Counted from the stretch's first letter, positions 33,691 through 43,617 are shown. The stretch: 64,000 nt of DNA from Ruminococcus sp. (GCA_013911065.1 JACERV010000023.1:1-64000); one strand, 5' to 3'. Notes: generated by a model not told the origin, from the letters alone. Translations and numbers: made by a program.

Positions 33691-35442
33691 TTGTTCAAAA
33701 AAATTCTTGGATATGCCGGTGAGCATCGAAGAACTACCTATAAGGCCGTCGCCGTAATGCTGATTGGCATGGTTATGCAGGTGCTGCCATTCTGGTTTAT
33801 CTACCAAATTATCCGGCCGTTGCTCCTGCAGGAGCCGATTACTGCGGAATATGTCATCTGGCGGGTGGCCGCCATTGCGCTTTGTACCGTGCTGTATGCG
33901 GTATTTTACATCAGGGGGCTTGCCCTCTCCCACAACGCGGCCTACAATACGCTTCAAAATCTTCGCATCTCCTTGCAAGGCAAGCTGGAAAAGCTGCCCC
34001 TTGGCGCAATTCAGGAAAAAGGGGTGGGAGTCATTAAAAAGACCTTCATCGATGACATCGAGACCATCGAACTGCCTCTGGCCCATGCCATTCCGGAGGG
34101 TATCGCCAATATGGCCATTCCCGTGCTGGTCTTCCTCGGTATGTTTGCCGCCGATTGGAGGATGGCCCTGCTGGCCCTTGCCGCCCTGCCCCTGGGAGCC
34201 ATCGCTATGGCAATTATGTATCGGTGCGGCATGAGCTCGATGAACGACTACTATTCTTCAGCCCAGAAAATGAACGGCACCATTGTGGAGTACATCAATG
34301 GCATGGAGGTGGTAAAGGTGTTCAACCGGGACGGAGAATCCTACCACCGCTATGAGAACAGCATCAAGAGCTACCGGGACTTCACCCTGAAATGGTATAA
34401 GGTTTGTTGGCCGTGGATGGCGATTTATGGATGCCTTGTCCCCTGTGTGGCGCTGTTTGTCCTGCCGGTGGGATCGTATTTTGTCCTGCAAGGGTATTCG
34501 ACTCTTCCAAATCTGGCTCTGGCGCTGTGTATGTCCTTCAGCATCGGCGCACCGCTGCTGCGGCTCATGGGCTTTTTCCCCAGCATGGCGCGGATTAACT
34601 ATGTGGTGTCCAATCTGGAAGAGATGATGAGCGAAGCGCCTCTTATCCAGTCTGCTGCTCCGTTTTCTGGCAAGGGGCATGGCGTGTGTTTTGAGGACGT
34701 GCGCTTTGCCTACAAAGATACCGAGGTGCTTCATGGTGTGACGCTGGATATCCCCGAAGGGAGCCTGACGGCTCTTGTTGGGGAATCGGGCAGCGGAAAA
34801 TCTACGCTGGCCAAGCTTTTGGTGCATTTCTATGACGTCACTGCAGGTGCAATCAAGGTCGGCGGGCAGGATATCCGGGAGATGAGTCTTGAGGCTCTCA
34901 ACGACCAAATCTCTTATGTGGCCCAGGAACAGTTCCTCTTTAACATGAGCCTCTTGGAAAATATCCGGCTTGGACGCCCGGGCGCCACCGATGCTGAGGT
35001 GCTGGCCGCTGCCGAAAAGGCCCAGTGCGGCGAGTTCCTCGCCAGGCTGGAACAAGGCGCCCACACCATGGCGGGAGACGGAGGCAAGCAGCTTTCGGGA
35101 GGAGAACGCCAGCGCATTTCCATCGCCCGGGCAATCCTCAAAAATGCTCCTATCGTGGTGCTGGACGAGGCCACCGCCTTTATGGACCCGGAGAACGAAG
35201 AAAAGATGAATGAGGCCATTGCCGAGGTAATCCGGGGCAAGACGGTCATTGTTATCGCCCACCGGCTCCAGTCGATTATCAATGCAGATCAGATCTGCGT
35301 GTTAGATGCCGGAAATCTGGCTGCCGCGGGAACCCATGAGGAATTACTAAAAACTTGCTCTGCCTATCAAAAGCTCTGGAAGGCGGCCCAGGGCAGCGCC
35401 GGATGGAAGGTCAGCACTGCAAAGGAGGTAGAATCCGTATGA
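33691..35442 (+). CDS. ABC transporter, membrane-ATPase fusion (YbtP/IrtA-like), first half
   Basis: A 583-residue half-transporter. The TTG start follows AAGGAGGG. Residues 1-320 hold six membrane helices of the type IV (exporter) fold. The C-terminal ATPase has Walker A GESGSGKST near 366-374, signature LSGGERQRISIARAI, Walker B IVVLDEATAFMDPENE and switch His in IAHRL. The fold family includes the siderophore importers YbtPQ and IrtAB as well as drug exporters. The next gene encodes the matching half with a 4-base overlap, so they form a heterodimer. The GC content is clearly above the window's average. Confidence 0.9.
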   Translation: MFKKILGYAGEHRRTTYKAVAVMLIGMVMQVLPFWFIYQIIRPLLLQEPITAEYVIWRVAAIALCTVLYAVFYIRGLALSHNAAYNTLQNLRISLQGKLEKLPLGAIQEKGVGVIKKTFIDDIETIELPLAHAIPEGIANMAIPVLVFLGMFAADWRMALLALAALPLGAIAMAIMYRCGMSSMNDYYSSAQKMNGTIVEYINGMEVVKVFNRDGESYHRYENSIKSYRDFTLKWYKVCWPWMAIYGCLVPCVALFVLPVGSYFVLQGYSTLPNLALALCMSFSIGAPLLRLMGFFPSMARINYVVSNLEEMMSEAPLIQSAAPFSGKGHGVCFEDVRFAYKDTEVLHGVTLDIPEGSLTALVGESGSGKSTLAKLLVHFYDVTAGAIKVGGQDIREMSLEALNDQISYVAQEQFLFNMSLLENIRLGRPGATDAEVLAAAEKAQCGEFLARLEQGAHTMAGDGGKQLSGGERQRISIARAILKNAPIVVLDEATAFMDPENEEKMNEAIAEVIRGKTVIVIAHRLQSIINADQICVLDAGNLAAAGTHEELLKTCSAYQKLWKAAQGSAGWKVSTAKEVESV

Positions 35443-37187
35443 TCAGCTTAATCAGACGTATCGTAAACGCTTCGGGGAAATATAAGCACAGGATTTTGTG
35501 GGCTTTTGTATTCTCTTTTTTGAAGGGCATCCTGCACAACGTACCCATCGGGCTTGGATTTTTCGCCCTTGCTGCTTTTTATCATGACACCGCCACCCCT
35601 GTGTTCTGCCTGCAGATTGGCCTTGCTATGGTGGCTGCGCTGCTGCTGCAAATGCTGTTCCACCATATTGCTGACCGGCTGCAAGCGGCGGCGGGGTTCC
35701 TCCTCTACGCCGACAAGCGGATGGAGCTGGGGGCGCATCTGCGCAAAATGCCTATGGGCTATTTCACCGAGGGCAATATTGGCAAGATTAGCTCAGTGCT
35801 CTCCACCGACATGGTGTTCATTGAGGAAAACGGTATGAACGTGCTGGCTGACCTCATGAGCTATCTCTTCTCCCAGGGGATTCTGGTGGTATTTCTCTTT
35901 TTCTTCAATGTGTGGATTGGCCTTGCGGGGCTATGCATACTTCTTGCCATTACCCTATTGGGGCGGGGACTTAAAAAAGAGGCTATGAAGGACTCCGACG
36001 TCCGGCAGGCCCAACTTGAAAACCTCACCGAATCGGTTCTGGATTTCACCGAGGGCATTGGCATCATCAAGACCTATAACCTGCTGGGGGAAAAGTCCAA
36101 GGTCCTCACCGACAGCTTTAAGGAAACCTGCCGAACGAGCTTGGAGTTTGAAGAAAACCATACGCCTTGGCAGCGGGGGCTGAATTTAATCTATGGCCTT
36201 GGCACCACCCTTGTGATCGGACTGACTGCATTCCTGTATTTTAAGGGGATGCTGGATGTGACCTATCTGGTGGGCATCATGCTCTTTGTGTTCGATCTGT
36301 TCGGGCCAATCAAGGCACTGTATGGCCAAAGCGCGCGGCTTACTGTTATGAACAGCTGTATGGACCGCATCGAGGAGGTGTTTTCTGAGCGGGAGCTGCC
36401 TGACACAGGGAGGCATACCATCCCCGCCCACAGTGACGCTCCTGAGGTACGGTTTGAGAATGTCAGCTTTGCCTATGGGGAAAAGGATGTGTTGCGGAAT
36501 ATCTCTTTTGAACTTCACAAAAACCAGATGCTGGCTCTGATTGGCCCTTCGGGTGGGGGGAAATCCACCATTGCCAGCCTTCTCGCCCGTTTTTGGGATG
36601 TGAAGTCGGGGCGGATTCTGGTGCGGGGGCAGGATATCCGAAATGTTCCCCTCAGTGAGCTGATGGATCAAATCAGCATGGTATTTCAGCGGGTTTATCT
36701 GTTCCGGGATACCATCTACAACAACATCAGCATGGGCAGGCCCGATGCCAGCCGTGAGGAAGTGATGGAGGCGGCGAAAAAGGCTCGCTGCTATGACTTT
36801 ATTATGGCCCTGCCCGATGGCTTTGACACCGTGGTGGGAGAGGGCGGCGCCAGTCTCTCCGGTGGGGAGCAGCAGCGTATTTCCATTGCCCGCTGCATTT
36901 TGAAGGATGCACCCGTTGTCATTCTGGATGAAGCCACTGCCAGCGTAGATGCGGACAATGAAATCTACATCCAGCAGGCCATCAGCGAGCTGTGCAAAGG
37001 GAAAACACTGCTGGTCATCGCCCACCGGCTGAACACCATACGGCATGCAGATAAGATTCTGGTTATTGCGGACGGCGGTATTGCCCAGCAAGGCTCCCAT
37101 GAAACGCTGATGGAGCAGGGCGGCATCTACAAAAGTTTTGTCAGCGCCCGGGAAAACAGCCGGGGCTGGAGCCGCAAGGGCGCATGA
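35439..37187 (+). CDS. ABC transporter, membrane-ATPase fusion (YbtQ/IrtB-like), second half
   Basis: A 582-residue partner of the preceding half-transporter; the ATG overlaps its stop (ATGA) and follows AAAGGAGG. It has six membrane helices, then Walker A GPSGGGKST, signature LSGGEQQRISIARCI, Walker B VVILDEATASVDADNE and IAHRL. Both sites look catalytically complete (Glu after Walker B in each). The pairing, DtxR-type control and operon neighbours suggest import of a metal chelate or export of a siderophore; direction cannot be settled from sequence. Confidence 0.9.
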   Translation: MISLIRRIVNASGKYKHRILWAFVFSFLKGILHNVPIGLGFFALAAFYHDTATPVFCLQIGLAMVAALLLQMLFHHIADRLQAAAGFLLYADKRMELGAHLRKMPMGYFTEGNIGKISSVLSTDMVFIEENGMNVLADLMSYLFSQGILVVFLFFFNVWIGLAGLCILLAITLLGRGLKKEAMKDSDVRQAQLENLTESVLDFTEGIGIIKTYNLLGEKSKVLTDSFKETCRTSLEFEENHTPWQRGLNLIYGLGTTLVIGLTAFLYFKGMLDVTYLVGIMLFVFDLFGPIKALYGQSARLTVMNSCMDRIEEVFSERELPDTGRHTIPAHSDAPEVRFENVSFAYGEKDVLRNISFELHKNQMLALIGPSGGGKSTIASLLARFWDVKSGRILVRGQDIRNVPLSELMDQISMVFQRVYLFRDTIYNNISMGRPDASREEVMEAAKKARCYDFIMALPDGFDTVVGEGGASLSGGEQQRISIARCILKDAPVVILDEATASVDADNEIYIQQAISELCKGKTLLVIAHRLNTIRHADKILVIADGGIAQQGSHETLMEQGGIYKSFVSARENSRGWSRKGA

Positions 37188-37269
37188 AAGTGAGAGCAAG
37201 GCTGCCCTGCCGACTGCGGTTAGCGGAGGCCTTGCTTCCTTATATATGGAAGAAAGTTGAGGAGAGACG

Positions 37270-37917
37270 ATGAAACAAGCTACCATTCCTTACGATTTTA
37301 CAGCAAGATTTCTCTGGCACTTCTTTTCGCGGATATTTTTTCCTTCTTTGAAGAAGCATTGTTCTGGTATGGATATTCCTGCGTTAAAGAAAGCGAGCAA
37401 AAAGCGTTACAGGGAAATTCTTGCCCGCACGCCTTCCATTGGCAGCACCAAGGAAAATCCCCTGGCTATGGCTTTAACATGGGGCGCCTTGGTGATTGCC
37501 GTTTACCAGTCCGGCAACGGTAAGATTGCGGAAGAAACACTGGGTAAAATGATTGCTTCCATGGGGGAAAACCCTCTCATGCGGCGCATGAACAAAAAAG
37601 ATCCGTTTACCAAAGCCTTTCAGGATAAAAAGGCGCTTCAGGCAAAAGCATCCCAGGAAAAAGATAATCTGTATGACTGGAAAAGCGAATTTATCCCCGG
37701 TGATACGCTTGAGGAATATGGCATAAATTATACCCAGTGCGGGCTTTGCAGTCTGGCGAAGCAGGAAGGCTGCACAAACATCGTGCCCCAAATGTGCCAA
37801 TTTGATTTTATCTCAGCAAACTTTATGGGAGCGGAGCTGATCCGCACGAAAACCTTGGCAGAGGGAGATGAGTGCTGTAACTTCCATTATCGCAAAAAGA
37901 GAGGAGGAAATACATGA
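37270..37917 (+). CDS. L-2-amino-thiazoline-4-carboxylate (ATC) hydrolase family protein
   Basis: A 215-residue protein of the ATC hydrolase family (Pfam ATC_hydrolase). The C-terminal half carries the cysteine-rich signature NYTQCGLCSLAKQEGC and the late C-C-N-F-H motif. The founding activity in Pseudomonas opens the thiazoline ring of ATC to N-carbamoyl-cysteine on the way to L-cysteine. Most clostridial members are untested. Lying in a metal-regulated ABC operon, it might process a thiazoline-type chelator; this is inference. It overlaps the VOC gene by four bases. Confidence 0.75.
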   Translation: MKQATIPYDFTARFLWHFFSRIFFPSLKKHCSGMDIPALKKASKKRYREILARTPSIGSTKENPLAMALTWGALVIAVYQSGNGKIAEETLGKMIASMGENPLMRRMNKKDPFTKAFQDKKALQAKASQEKDNLYDWKSEFIPGDTLEEYGINYTQCGLCSLAKQEGCTNIVPQMCQFDFISANFMGAELIRTKTLAEGDECCNFHYRKKRGGNT

Positions 37918-38555
37918 AGGTAAGCCATATCATATACAAGGTAGAGGATTTGCATAAGGCGGTAGAGGAGTTCCGTGAACAGGGCTTTGCGGTGGAATAT
38001 GGAAAGGCCAAAAATCCGTATAATGCGGTCATTTACTTTTCCCAAGGCCCCTATCTGGAGCTTTTGTGGTCAACAGGGATGCCGGACATTGCCAAAAGGA
38101 TGCTTCGGTTGTTTGGCAACCGCAAGATGGCTGATCGAATGGATTTCTGGGACCATTATCCCTCCGGATGCTGCGGAATGCACTTGGAAAACTATGCTTC
38201 CGATCTGGAACAGGAAAAGGCAGTACTGAAAAAGCATCATCAAAAGTTTTTTGAGCTCAGCTCTGTCCGCAAGGATACGAAGGGCAGGGCACTGCGCTGC
38301 CGATGCCTGTTCCCCGATGAACTGGGTATCCCCTCTATGATGACCTATTTCAGTACCGACCCAAAGCCTAAAAACTTTGTGCATCCTAATGGAGTGGTTA
38401 GAATTGGAGCCGTTTACTTTGGGACCAAGTCCGACTATATTCCTTTGATTCAGGAGTTGTGTGACGATGAATTCCTGCACCTGTTTGTAAGTGAGAAACC
38501 CGGTGATGACATTCGCTTCGAATTTCAATTTCTGTCCAATACAATCGAACAATAG
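37914..38555 (+). CDS. VOC/glyoxalase-like domain protein
   Basis: A 213-residue protein. It starts SHIIYKVEDLHKAVEEF and later has GPYLELLW, which is the first beta-alpha-beta unit of a vicinal-oxygen-chelate fold with metal-ligand positions His and Glu. The second half (RCRCLFPDELGIPSMMTYF) resembles the glyoxalase-like domain 3 group. VOC proteins catalyse metal-dependent reactions or sequester drugs such as bleomycin, a thiazole chelator. The start overlaps the ATC-hydrolase stop, so the two are made together. Confidence 0.75.
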   Translation: MKVSHIIYKVEDLHKAVEEFREQGFAVEYGKAKNPYNAVIYFSQGPYLELLWSTGMPDIAKRMLRLFGNRKMADRMDFWDHYPSGCCGMHLENYASDLEQEKAVLKKHHQKFFELSSVRKDTKGRALRCRCLFPDELGIPSMMTYFSTDPKPKNFVHPNGVVRIGAVYFGTKSDYIPLIQELCDDEFLHLFVSEKPGDDIRFEFQFLSNTIEQ

Positions 38556-38632
38556 CCGGGGCTGAAGATGGCCAGGCCGTTTATAGCAATATGAAACTTG
38601 AAACTACCGCAGGAGGACGGGAGGGATATCAT

Positions 38633-39076
38633 ATGTCTGATCTTACAATATCAATGCAGCACTATATAAAAGCCGTTTACGAACTCTCCTGCGCCGGCAG
38701 CGACTATGTACGTATCATAGATGTTGCAGACGAACTGGGCGTATCCAAAGCCAGCGCCAGCTTCGCTATGAGCCGGCTGAATGAAATGGGATTGGTGTGC
38801 CGAAATGAGTTCCGGCAGGTGATGCTTACACCAGAAGGAGAAACCTTTGCCGTTCGGATGCTGGATAAGTTTGCGGTCATATATCGGTTTTTGCATAATG
38901 TGCTGGGATTAGGCGAAGAAACTGCGGCTGCCGATGCCTGTGCAATGGAACATGTCATCAGCGTTGAAACCCTATGCGCTCTGTGCCGGTTCAACAGCCG
39001 TAAGGAAAAGGAACATCGATGCGAAGGAAAATGCTCTGTAAGAGCACAAAAGTTTTCGGATCATTCGAAACGCTAG
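38633..39076 (+). CDS. DtxR/MntR-family metal-dependent regulator
   Basis: A 147-residue regulator; the ATG after GGGAGGGATATC is used. The N-terminal winged helix (ISMQHYIKAVYEL, VRIIDVADELGVSKASASFAMSRLNEMGLV, quoted in part) and the dimerisation segment (VLGLGEETAAADACAMEHVIS) fit DtxR-like proteins. Metal-binding residues are plausibly the Cys/Glu/His set in A-D-A-C-A-M-E-H. No SH3 domain follows, as in MntR. It is the last gene of the island and probably represses it through the palindromes before the first ABC gene. Confidence 0.85.
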   Translation: MSDLTISMQHYIKAVYELSCAGSDYVRIIDVADELGVSKASASFAMSRLNEMGLVCRNEFRQVMLTPEGETFAVRMLDKFAVIYRFLHNVLGLGEETAAADACAMEHVISVETLCALCRFNSRKEKEHRCEGKCSVRAQKFSDHSKR

Positions 39077-39172
39077 CCCTGTCTTCCTAAGAATTGGCAG
39101 CTGATACGATTGGACAGCAGGAAGTCACAAGGATAAGCTGTGGCCCTGCCCCATAAGGCCAACTGAATACGG

Positions 39173-39214
39173 AAAACACCTCATTTCCAAAGCCACTTGT
39201 GAATGAGGTGTTTT
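39173..39214. terminator. terminator between DtxR operon and chemoreceptor gene
   Basis: AAAACACCTCATT pairs perfectly with AATGAGGTGTTTT around a 16-base loop; A/T runs on both sides make it bidirectional. Confidence 0.85.
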
Positions 39215-39294
39215 AATATGTATTTTATTTAATGCCTTATACCAAAGAATATGGTGCATAACTCCAGTATGGAAATCATACCATCAAAGTCTTA

Positions 39295-41409
39295 TTACAT
39301 ATATTTGTTGCTGTCTTGTGTAAAGTCTTCTGATTTTTCCTTAGGGAGATCATCATCGTACTTCTGATGTACCGTAGCCAGGGTAAACTTGTTCACAAGG
39401 CTGTTAAGCATGCTGGCCTGACTGGAGAGTTCCTCGCTGGCAGCAGCGGACTGCTCTGACGTGGCAGCGGTAGTCTGTACTACGGAGGAAATCTGGCCGG
39501 TTCCTTCTGCAATCTGCTGCATTGAGTCAGACTGAACAACAGAAGCCTCTGAAATCCGGTCAAGTAAGTCGGCTACATCCTGAACATTTCCCACAATGCC
39601 TGACAGTGAATCGGCAGTTTTCTCTACGATATCTGCTCCGCGCTTTACGGAACGGATAGAGTCTTCAATCAAGTTTGCTGTATTAGATGTAGCCTCTGCT
39701 GTTTTTTGAGCAAGGTTACGGACCTCATCCGCTACAACCGCAAACCCTTTTCCTGCATTTCCGGCCCGGGCAGCCTCTATTGATGCATTTAATGCCAGGA
39801 TATTGGTCTGGAATGCAATGTCATCAATGGTCCTGATAATACCGTTAATTTCACGGGTCTTGTCACTGATTTCGTTCATTGCGGCAATCATCGTGTTCAT
39901 TTGCTCATTCCCGGATAATACGTCAGTAACTGCCACTTTGGAAAGGTCGTTGGCTTTACGTGCCATCTCCGCATTGGAAGTGACCTGATCGGTGACTTCA
40001 TCAATGGTGGCAGAAATCTCTTGAATTGATGCAGCCTGCTCGGTAGCTCCCTGGCTGAGTGATTGTGCTCCGGCAGCCACCTGGTCGGAACCGGAAGCAA
40101 TCTGATTGGAAGAGATTTTTATCTGTTCCAGTGTTTCGGTCAGTGTGTAGGAGATATTGAGTAAAGCGGTCTTAACTGCGCTGAATTCACCGATATAATC
40201 GGACTGCAGTTCAAAGGCCATATTTCCATGTGCAATCTGGTTTAGGACGGAAGAAATTTCTTCTATGTAATTTTTATACAGGTTTAAGGTAACACCAATC
40301 TTCTGGAATGCATCTACCAGTAATCCAATCTCTCCCGTGGCTTTGATTTGAAGATTTACATTGAAGTTTCCGTTCGAAACCTCCTGGGCAGACTTGGTAA
40401 CGGCTTTTATCGGTTTTGCTATGGAGTTACTTACAATAATTCCTGCAATAAGAACAATGACTAATACCACTGCGAGCACTGTATAGATAAGCGCCTTAAG
40501 CTCACGGACACTTTGGAACAGGTCCGATTCTGAAATAACAGCAACATAGCGCCAATTGGTTGATTCAGATAAAAAGCTCTTGATAAAATATGGCTTGCCG
40601 TCAAGTTTTATCTGCAGGAAGTCTGCATCACTGCTGACTGCGTTCAGGAATTTTTCACCGTATGCCTCGGAAAGGTTGAGGAAGTTATTTTCCGGATTAC
40701 TTGGATCGGCAAGGATAGTTCCGTCTCCGGTGATTATCATATAGTATCCCTTGGCATTCTCCGTTGCTTTTTCCATAAGGGCGGTAAGGGAATTCAAGCT
40801 CATGTCCATTGCCATAACGCCGATAACCTTGCCGTTAGAATCTTTGATTGCCTGGGAAGCTCCCACGATGGTCACATCATCAGTGGCGAAATAATATGGT
40901 TCCCCCAAAACGGGTCCGTCCGGGTGGTCCTTGGCATTCGGATACCAGGGACGGGTCCGGGGATCGAAACCGGCGGAAATATTTGAGTCAGGATATTGTA
41001 TGTAGCCTCCGTCTTCAGTTCCCATGTACACGTATTGGTAGTCGGGATGGGAGCTGCCGAATTCGGAAAAACTTTCGAATATGGCCTGTTCAACCGGTCC
41101 GTTCTGCCCAGGTGTCATTTTAGTGTCAGAAGTGGTTGAAGCATAGGAAGTAATTGTATTGTCAGATGTTTTAAGCAGTGCACCTTCGGAGTAGTATCTT
41201 ACATTGCTGAGCATACTGTCAAATATGGAATCCACGTTGTCATTCACAAGAGACAATTGTGTATTCACCGAATGCTTTTGTTCTGTCAGCAGGGTGTTTT
41301 CCATTTGGTTTAAAAACAATATGCCGACCCCCATCAAAGGTAAGATTGCAAAAAATGCGAGTAAAAAACTTAGTTTGAACCTCATGGATTGAAAACGTTT
41401 CATTTTCAT
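39295..41409 (-). CDS. methyl-accepting chemotaxis protein with dCache sensor
   Basis: A 704-residue chemoreceptor. A basic start and one membrane helix (about 12-32) lead to a large extracytoplasmic dCache domain ([38 protein letters not shown]), which usually binds amino acids. A second helix ([20 protein letters not shown], about 307-326) is followed by HAMP and the signalling domain with the conserved hairpin tip [21 protein letters not shown] (part given). It senses an external nutrient and signals to CheA; no che genes are in the window. Confidence 0.93.
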   Translation of the reverse strand: MKMKRFQSMRFKLSFLLAFFAILPLMGVGILFLNQMENTLLTEQKHSVNTQLSLVNDNVDSIFDSMLSNVRYYSEGALLKTSDNTITSYASTTSDTKMTPGQNGPVEQAIFESFSEFGSSHPDYQYVYMGTEDGGYIQYPDSNISAGFDPRTRPWYPNAKDHPDGPVLGEPYYFATDDVTIVGASQAIKDSNGKVIGVMAMDMSLNSLTALMEKATENAKGYYMIITGDGTILADPSNPENNFLNLSEAYGEKFLNAVSSDADFLQIKLDGKPYFIKSFLSESTNWRYVAVISESDLFQSVRELKALIYTVLAVVLVIVLIAGIIVSNSIAKPIKAVTKSAQEVSNGNFNVNLQIKATGEIGLLVDAFQKIGVTLNLYKNYIEEISSVLNQIAHGNMAFELQSDYIGEFSAVKTALLNISYTLTETLEQIKISSNQIASGSDQVAAGAQSLSQGATEQAASIQEISATIDEVTDQVTSNAEMARKANDLSKVAVTDVLSGNEQMNTMIAAMNEISDKTREINGIIRTIDDIAFQTNILALNASIEAARAGNAGKGFAVVADEVRNLAQKTAEATSNTANLIEDSIRSVKRGADIVEKTADSLSGIVGNVQDVADLLDRISEASVVQSDSMQQIAEGTGQISSVVQTTAATSEQSAAASEELSSQASMLNSLVNKFTLATVHQKYDDDLPKEKSEDFTQDSNKYM

Positions 41410-41566
41410 ATAGATTTACCATCCTTCTTGTCATAGATACTATTTTTAGGATATTGTAGCAAATAATGGAAGGATATTCAATAACATTTTGGTAAAATTC
41501 GACAAAAACCGACAAATAAATAATTACATATAATAGGCATAAAGTTAGGCAAAGGTCTAATATCTT

Positions 41567-41596
41567 ATTGCACCGGGAGTTTTCCGAGGGTATAAT
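41567..41596 (+). promoter_or_regulatory. promoter for DUF4491-ATC hydrolase-proC genes
   Basis: TTGCAC and TATAAT are separated by 18 bases, about 40 bases before the DUF4491 start. Confidence 0.65.
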
Positions 41597-41637
41597 TAGG
41601 TAATAACAATTGCAGTAACATCACAGGGAGGATGGAT

Positions 41638-41928
41638 ATGAATTTTGAGGGATTGATAATAGGGATAGCTGCTTTTGTAATTATCGGAGTATTTCATCCG
41701 ATTGTCATAAAGGCAGAGTATTATATTGGGAAAAAGATATGGCCGGCTTTCCTGCTGGCTGGATTATTGCTGATAGCGTTATCCATATACATTAACCATA
41801 TTACAGTTTCTGCCATTATTGGTATTACTGGATTTGCTTCCCTGTGGAGCATACATGAGCTTTTTGAGCAAGAGGAACGTGTAAAAAAAGGATGGTTTCC
41901 CAAAAACCCCAATAAAAGAGACCAATAG
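41638..41928 (+). CDS. DUF4491 family membrane protein
   Basis: A 96-residue protein with three hydrophobic helices and a charged tail ending VKKGWFPKNP. The family (DUF4491) has no known function. The second of two adjacent ATGs is chosen because GGGAGG lies six bases before it and touches the first. It is the first gene of a likely operon with the ATC hydrolase homologue and proC. Confidence 0.78.
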   Translation: MNFEGLIIGIAAFVIIGVFHPIVIKAEYYIGKKIWPAFLLAGLLLIALSIYINHITVSAIIGITGFASLWSIHELFEQEERVKKGWFPKNPNKRDQ

Positions 41929-41960
41929 AATTTTTTCTAAATTTAAGGAGGAAATACAAC

Positions 41961-42656
41961 ATGCCTAATAATGAAGCTGTTTGTAAAATTGAGCACCATG
42001 CCGTAATGTTTGCATTACTGTCAAAAAATATAATGGAACAATTTAACGGGGACGGCAAAGAGGCCATTTTAAAGGCCGTGACAAAATATGGAAATGAACG
42101 AGGTGCCAGAATGGCACAGAATGCTTTGGACCATGGGGATGAACTTACCGTTATGGCAAACCAGGCATATGGAGAATGGAAACCGGACTATGATGGGCAG
42201 ATGGTGTTTGGAAGAATTAGAACAGAACCGACACTTCAAACCTTTATCAGTAAATGTGCATGGTGTGAAGCATGGAAAGATCATGACCTTTTGGAATATG
42301 GAAAGTATTATTGTGTGGATATTGATAATGCTGTGTTCCAGGGATTCCGTTCTGATTTTGTCTGTACGCCGCTGACGGAAAGTCTGAGTTTTGGAGGAGA
42401 CAGATGTGACTTTGACTGGGGAGAACCCCTTACGGAGGAGGAAGTGGTAAAGCTGGATGAAAAGAAAAAAGAGCTGGGTACTACTTGCATGAAAGACTTC
42501 AACTATCATACGGCACATCTGTTACATAGTATTTCCAATACATTGCTGGAGGAATTAGGAGAGAACGCCCAGGATGCTATTGAGAAAGCAAAACGGGAAT
42601 TTGCAGACAAGTTTGGGAATGAATATTTAGAAGTATTAGAAAAATCATACATATAA
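41961..42656 (+). CDS. second ATC hydrolase family protein
   Basis: A 231-residue member of the L-2-amino-thiazoline-4-carboxylate hydrolase family. It shows the family's cysteine pattern in order: ISKCAWCEAWKDHDLLEYGKYYC (part given), VFQGFRSDFVC and GGDRCDFDW. These cysteines and acidic residues probably form the active or metal site. It is only distantly like the copy at 37270. Its neighbour proC, 16 bases later, handles a five-membered cyclic imine, so a ring-opening or ring-reducing role on cysteine- or proline-derived heterocycles is a reasonable guess. Confidence 0.8.
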   Translation: MPNNEAVCKIEHHAVMFALLSKNIMEQFNGDGKEAILKAVTKYGNERGARMAQNALDHGDELTVMANQAYGEWKPDYDGQMVFGRIRTEPTLQTFISKCAWCEAWKDHDLLEYGKYYCVDIDNAVFQGFRSDFVCTPLTESLSFGGDRCDFDWGEPLTEEEVVKLDEKKKELGTTCMKDFNYHTAHLLHSISNTLLEELGENAQDAIEKAKREFADKFGNEYLEVLEKSYI

Positions 42657-42671
42657 AAGGAGGAAGTTGTG

Positions 42672-43466
42672 TTGGGAAAAAAGATTGGTGTTATCGGATA
42701 TGGGAACATGGGAAGTGCAATTCTTCGGGGAGCAGTGGAAACAGATGCATTTGAGAAAGCGGACTTCTGTGTCTATGACATTAGTGGGGAGGCTATGAAG
42801 AGGGCGGAGGAATTGAACATCCCTACAGTGGACAGCTGTGCTCATCTGTGCGATGAATGTGACATTATGATTTTAGCGGTAAAGCCCCAGAATGCAGCAG
42901 AAGCTTTGGCAAGCTGTAAAGGCCATTTGGAAAATAAAGCACTGGTTTCTATTGTGGCAGGTCTTAGTACGGAACGCATCATGGCTATGGTTGATGAAGG
43001 TGTGCGTGTATTAAGGGTGATGCCGAATACACCGGCGCTGGTTTCAGAAGGTGCATTTGTTCTTTGCTCAGATAACAATTTAAATGAAGAAGAAGCTGCT
43101 CTTACGGATAAGTTATTTGTATCGATTGGAATTGTGGAATGGGTCCCGGAAAAATTAATGGATGTTGCATGTGGTTTAAGCGGGGGCGGTCCGGCTTATG
43201 CGGCGATGTTCATTGAAGCACTGGCTGACGGAGCGGTTAAGCAGGGGCTGCCAAGGGATACTGCATATAAGTTAGCTGCTCAGACGTGTCTGGGAACTTC
43301 AAAAATGATTCTGGACACAAAAATCCATCCGGGAGCTTTGAAGGATATGGTTACTTCACCTGGCGGCACTACGATAGAAGGTGTGGAGGCCTTAGAGCAG
43401 GGCGGATTCCGATATTCCGTTATGAATTGTATAAAAGCAGCCACTGAGAAATCAAAAAAGCTATAA
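42672..43466 (+). CDS. proC: pyrroline-5-carboxylate reductase
   Basis: A 264-residue reductase that makes L-proline from 1-pyrroline-5-carboxylate with NAD(P)H. The N-terminal Rossmann motif is IGVIGYGNMGSAI; then VKPQ, RVMPNTPALV and the C-terminal signature VTSPGGTTIEGVEALE, which fully fits ProC. TTG at 42672 (eight bases after AGGAGG) is preferred to the adjacent GTG at 42669. The gene sits with an ATC hydrolase homologue rather than with proAB. Confidence 0.93.
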   Translation: MGKKIGVIGYGNMGSAILRGAVETDAFEKADFCVYDISGEAMKRAEELNIPTVDSCAHLCDECDIMILAVKPQNAAEALASCKGHLENKALVSIVAGLSTERIMAMVDEGVRVLRVMPNTPALVSEGAFVLCSDNNLNEEEAALTDKLFVSIGIVEWVPEKLMDVACGLSGGGPAYAAMFIEALADGAVKQGLPRDTAYKLAAQTCLGTSKMILDTKIHPGALKDMVTSPGGTTIEGVEALEQGGFRYSVMNCIKAATEKSKKL

Positions 43467-43515
43467 GGGAATTGTTAAAAAGTAGAATCCTTGCAGACCA
43501 TATGTTTTGTATTTC

Positions 43516-43544
43516 TTGAAACATACGAAACTGCATGTTAGAAT
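43516..43544 (+). promoter_or_regulatory. promoter of V4R-diguanylate cyclase pair
   Basis: TTGAAA and TAGAAT are separated by 17 bases, about 70 bases before the V4R gene. Confidence 0.65.
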
Positions 43545-43617
43545 AAAGCAATAAGGATAAATATGGTAACTATTTATTTGCTTTAAGAAAAATTCCAGAT
43601 GGAGGGGCTTTTAGAAA

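Noticed and set aside
34258-35262. Long minus-strand open frame within the ABC gene (also 36186-37286)
   Set aside because: These are shadow frames of GC-rich coding sequence; the plus-strand frames carry all ABC motifs.
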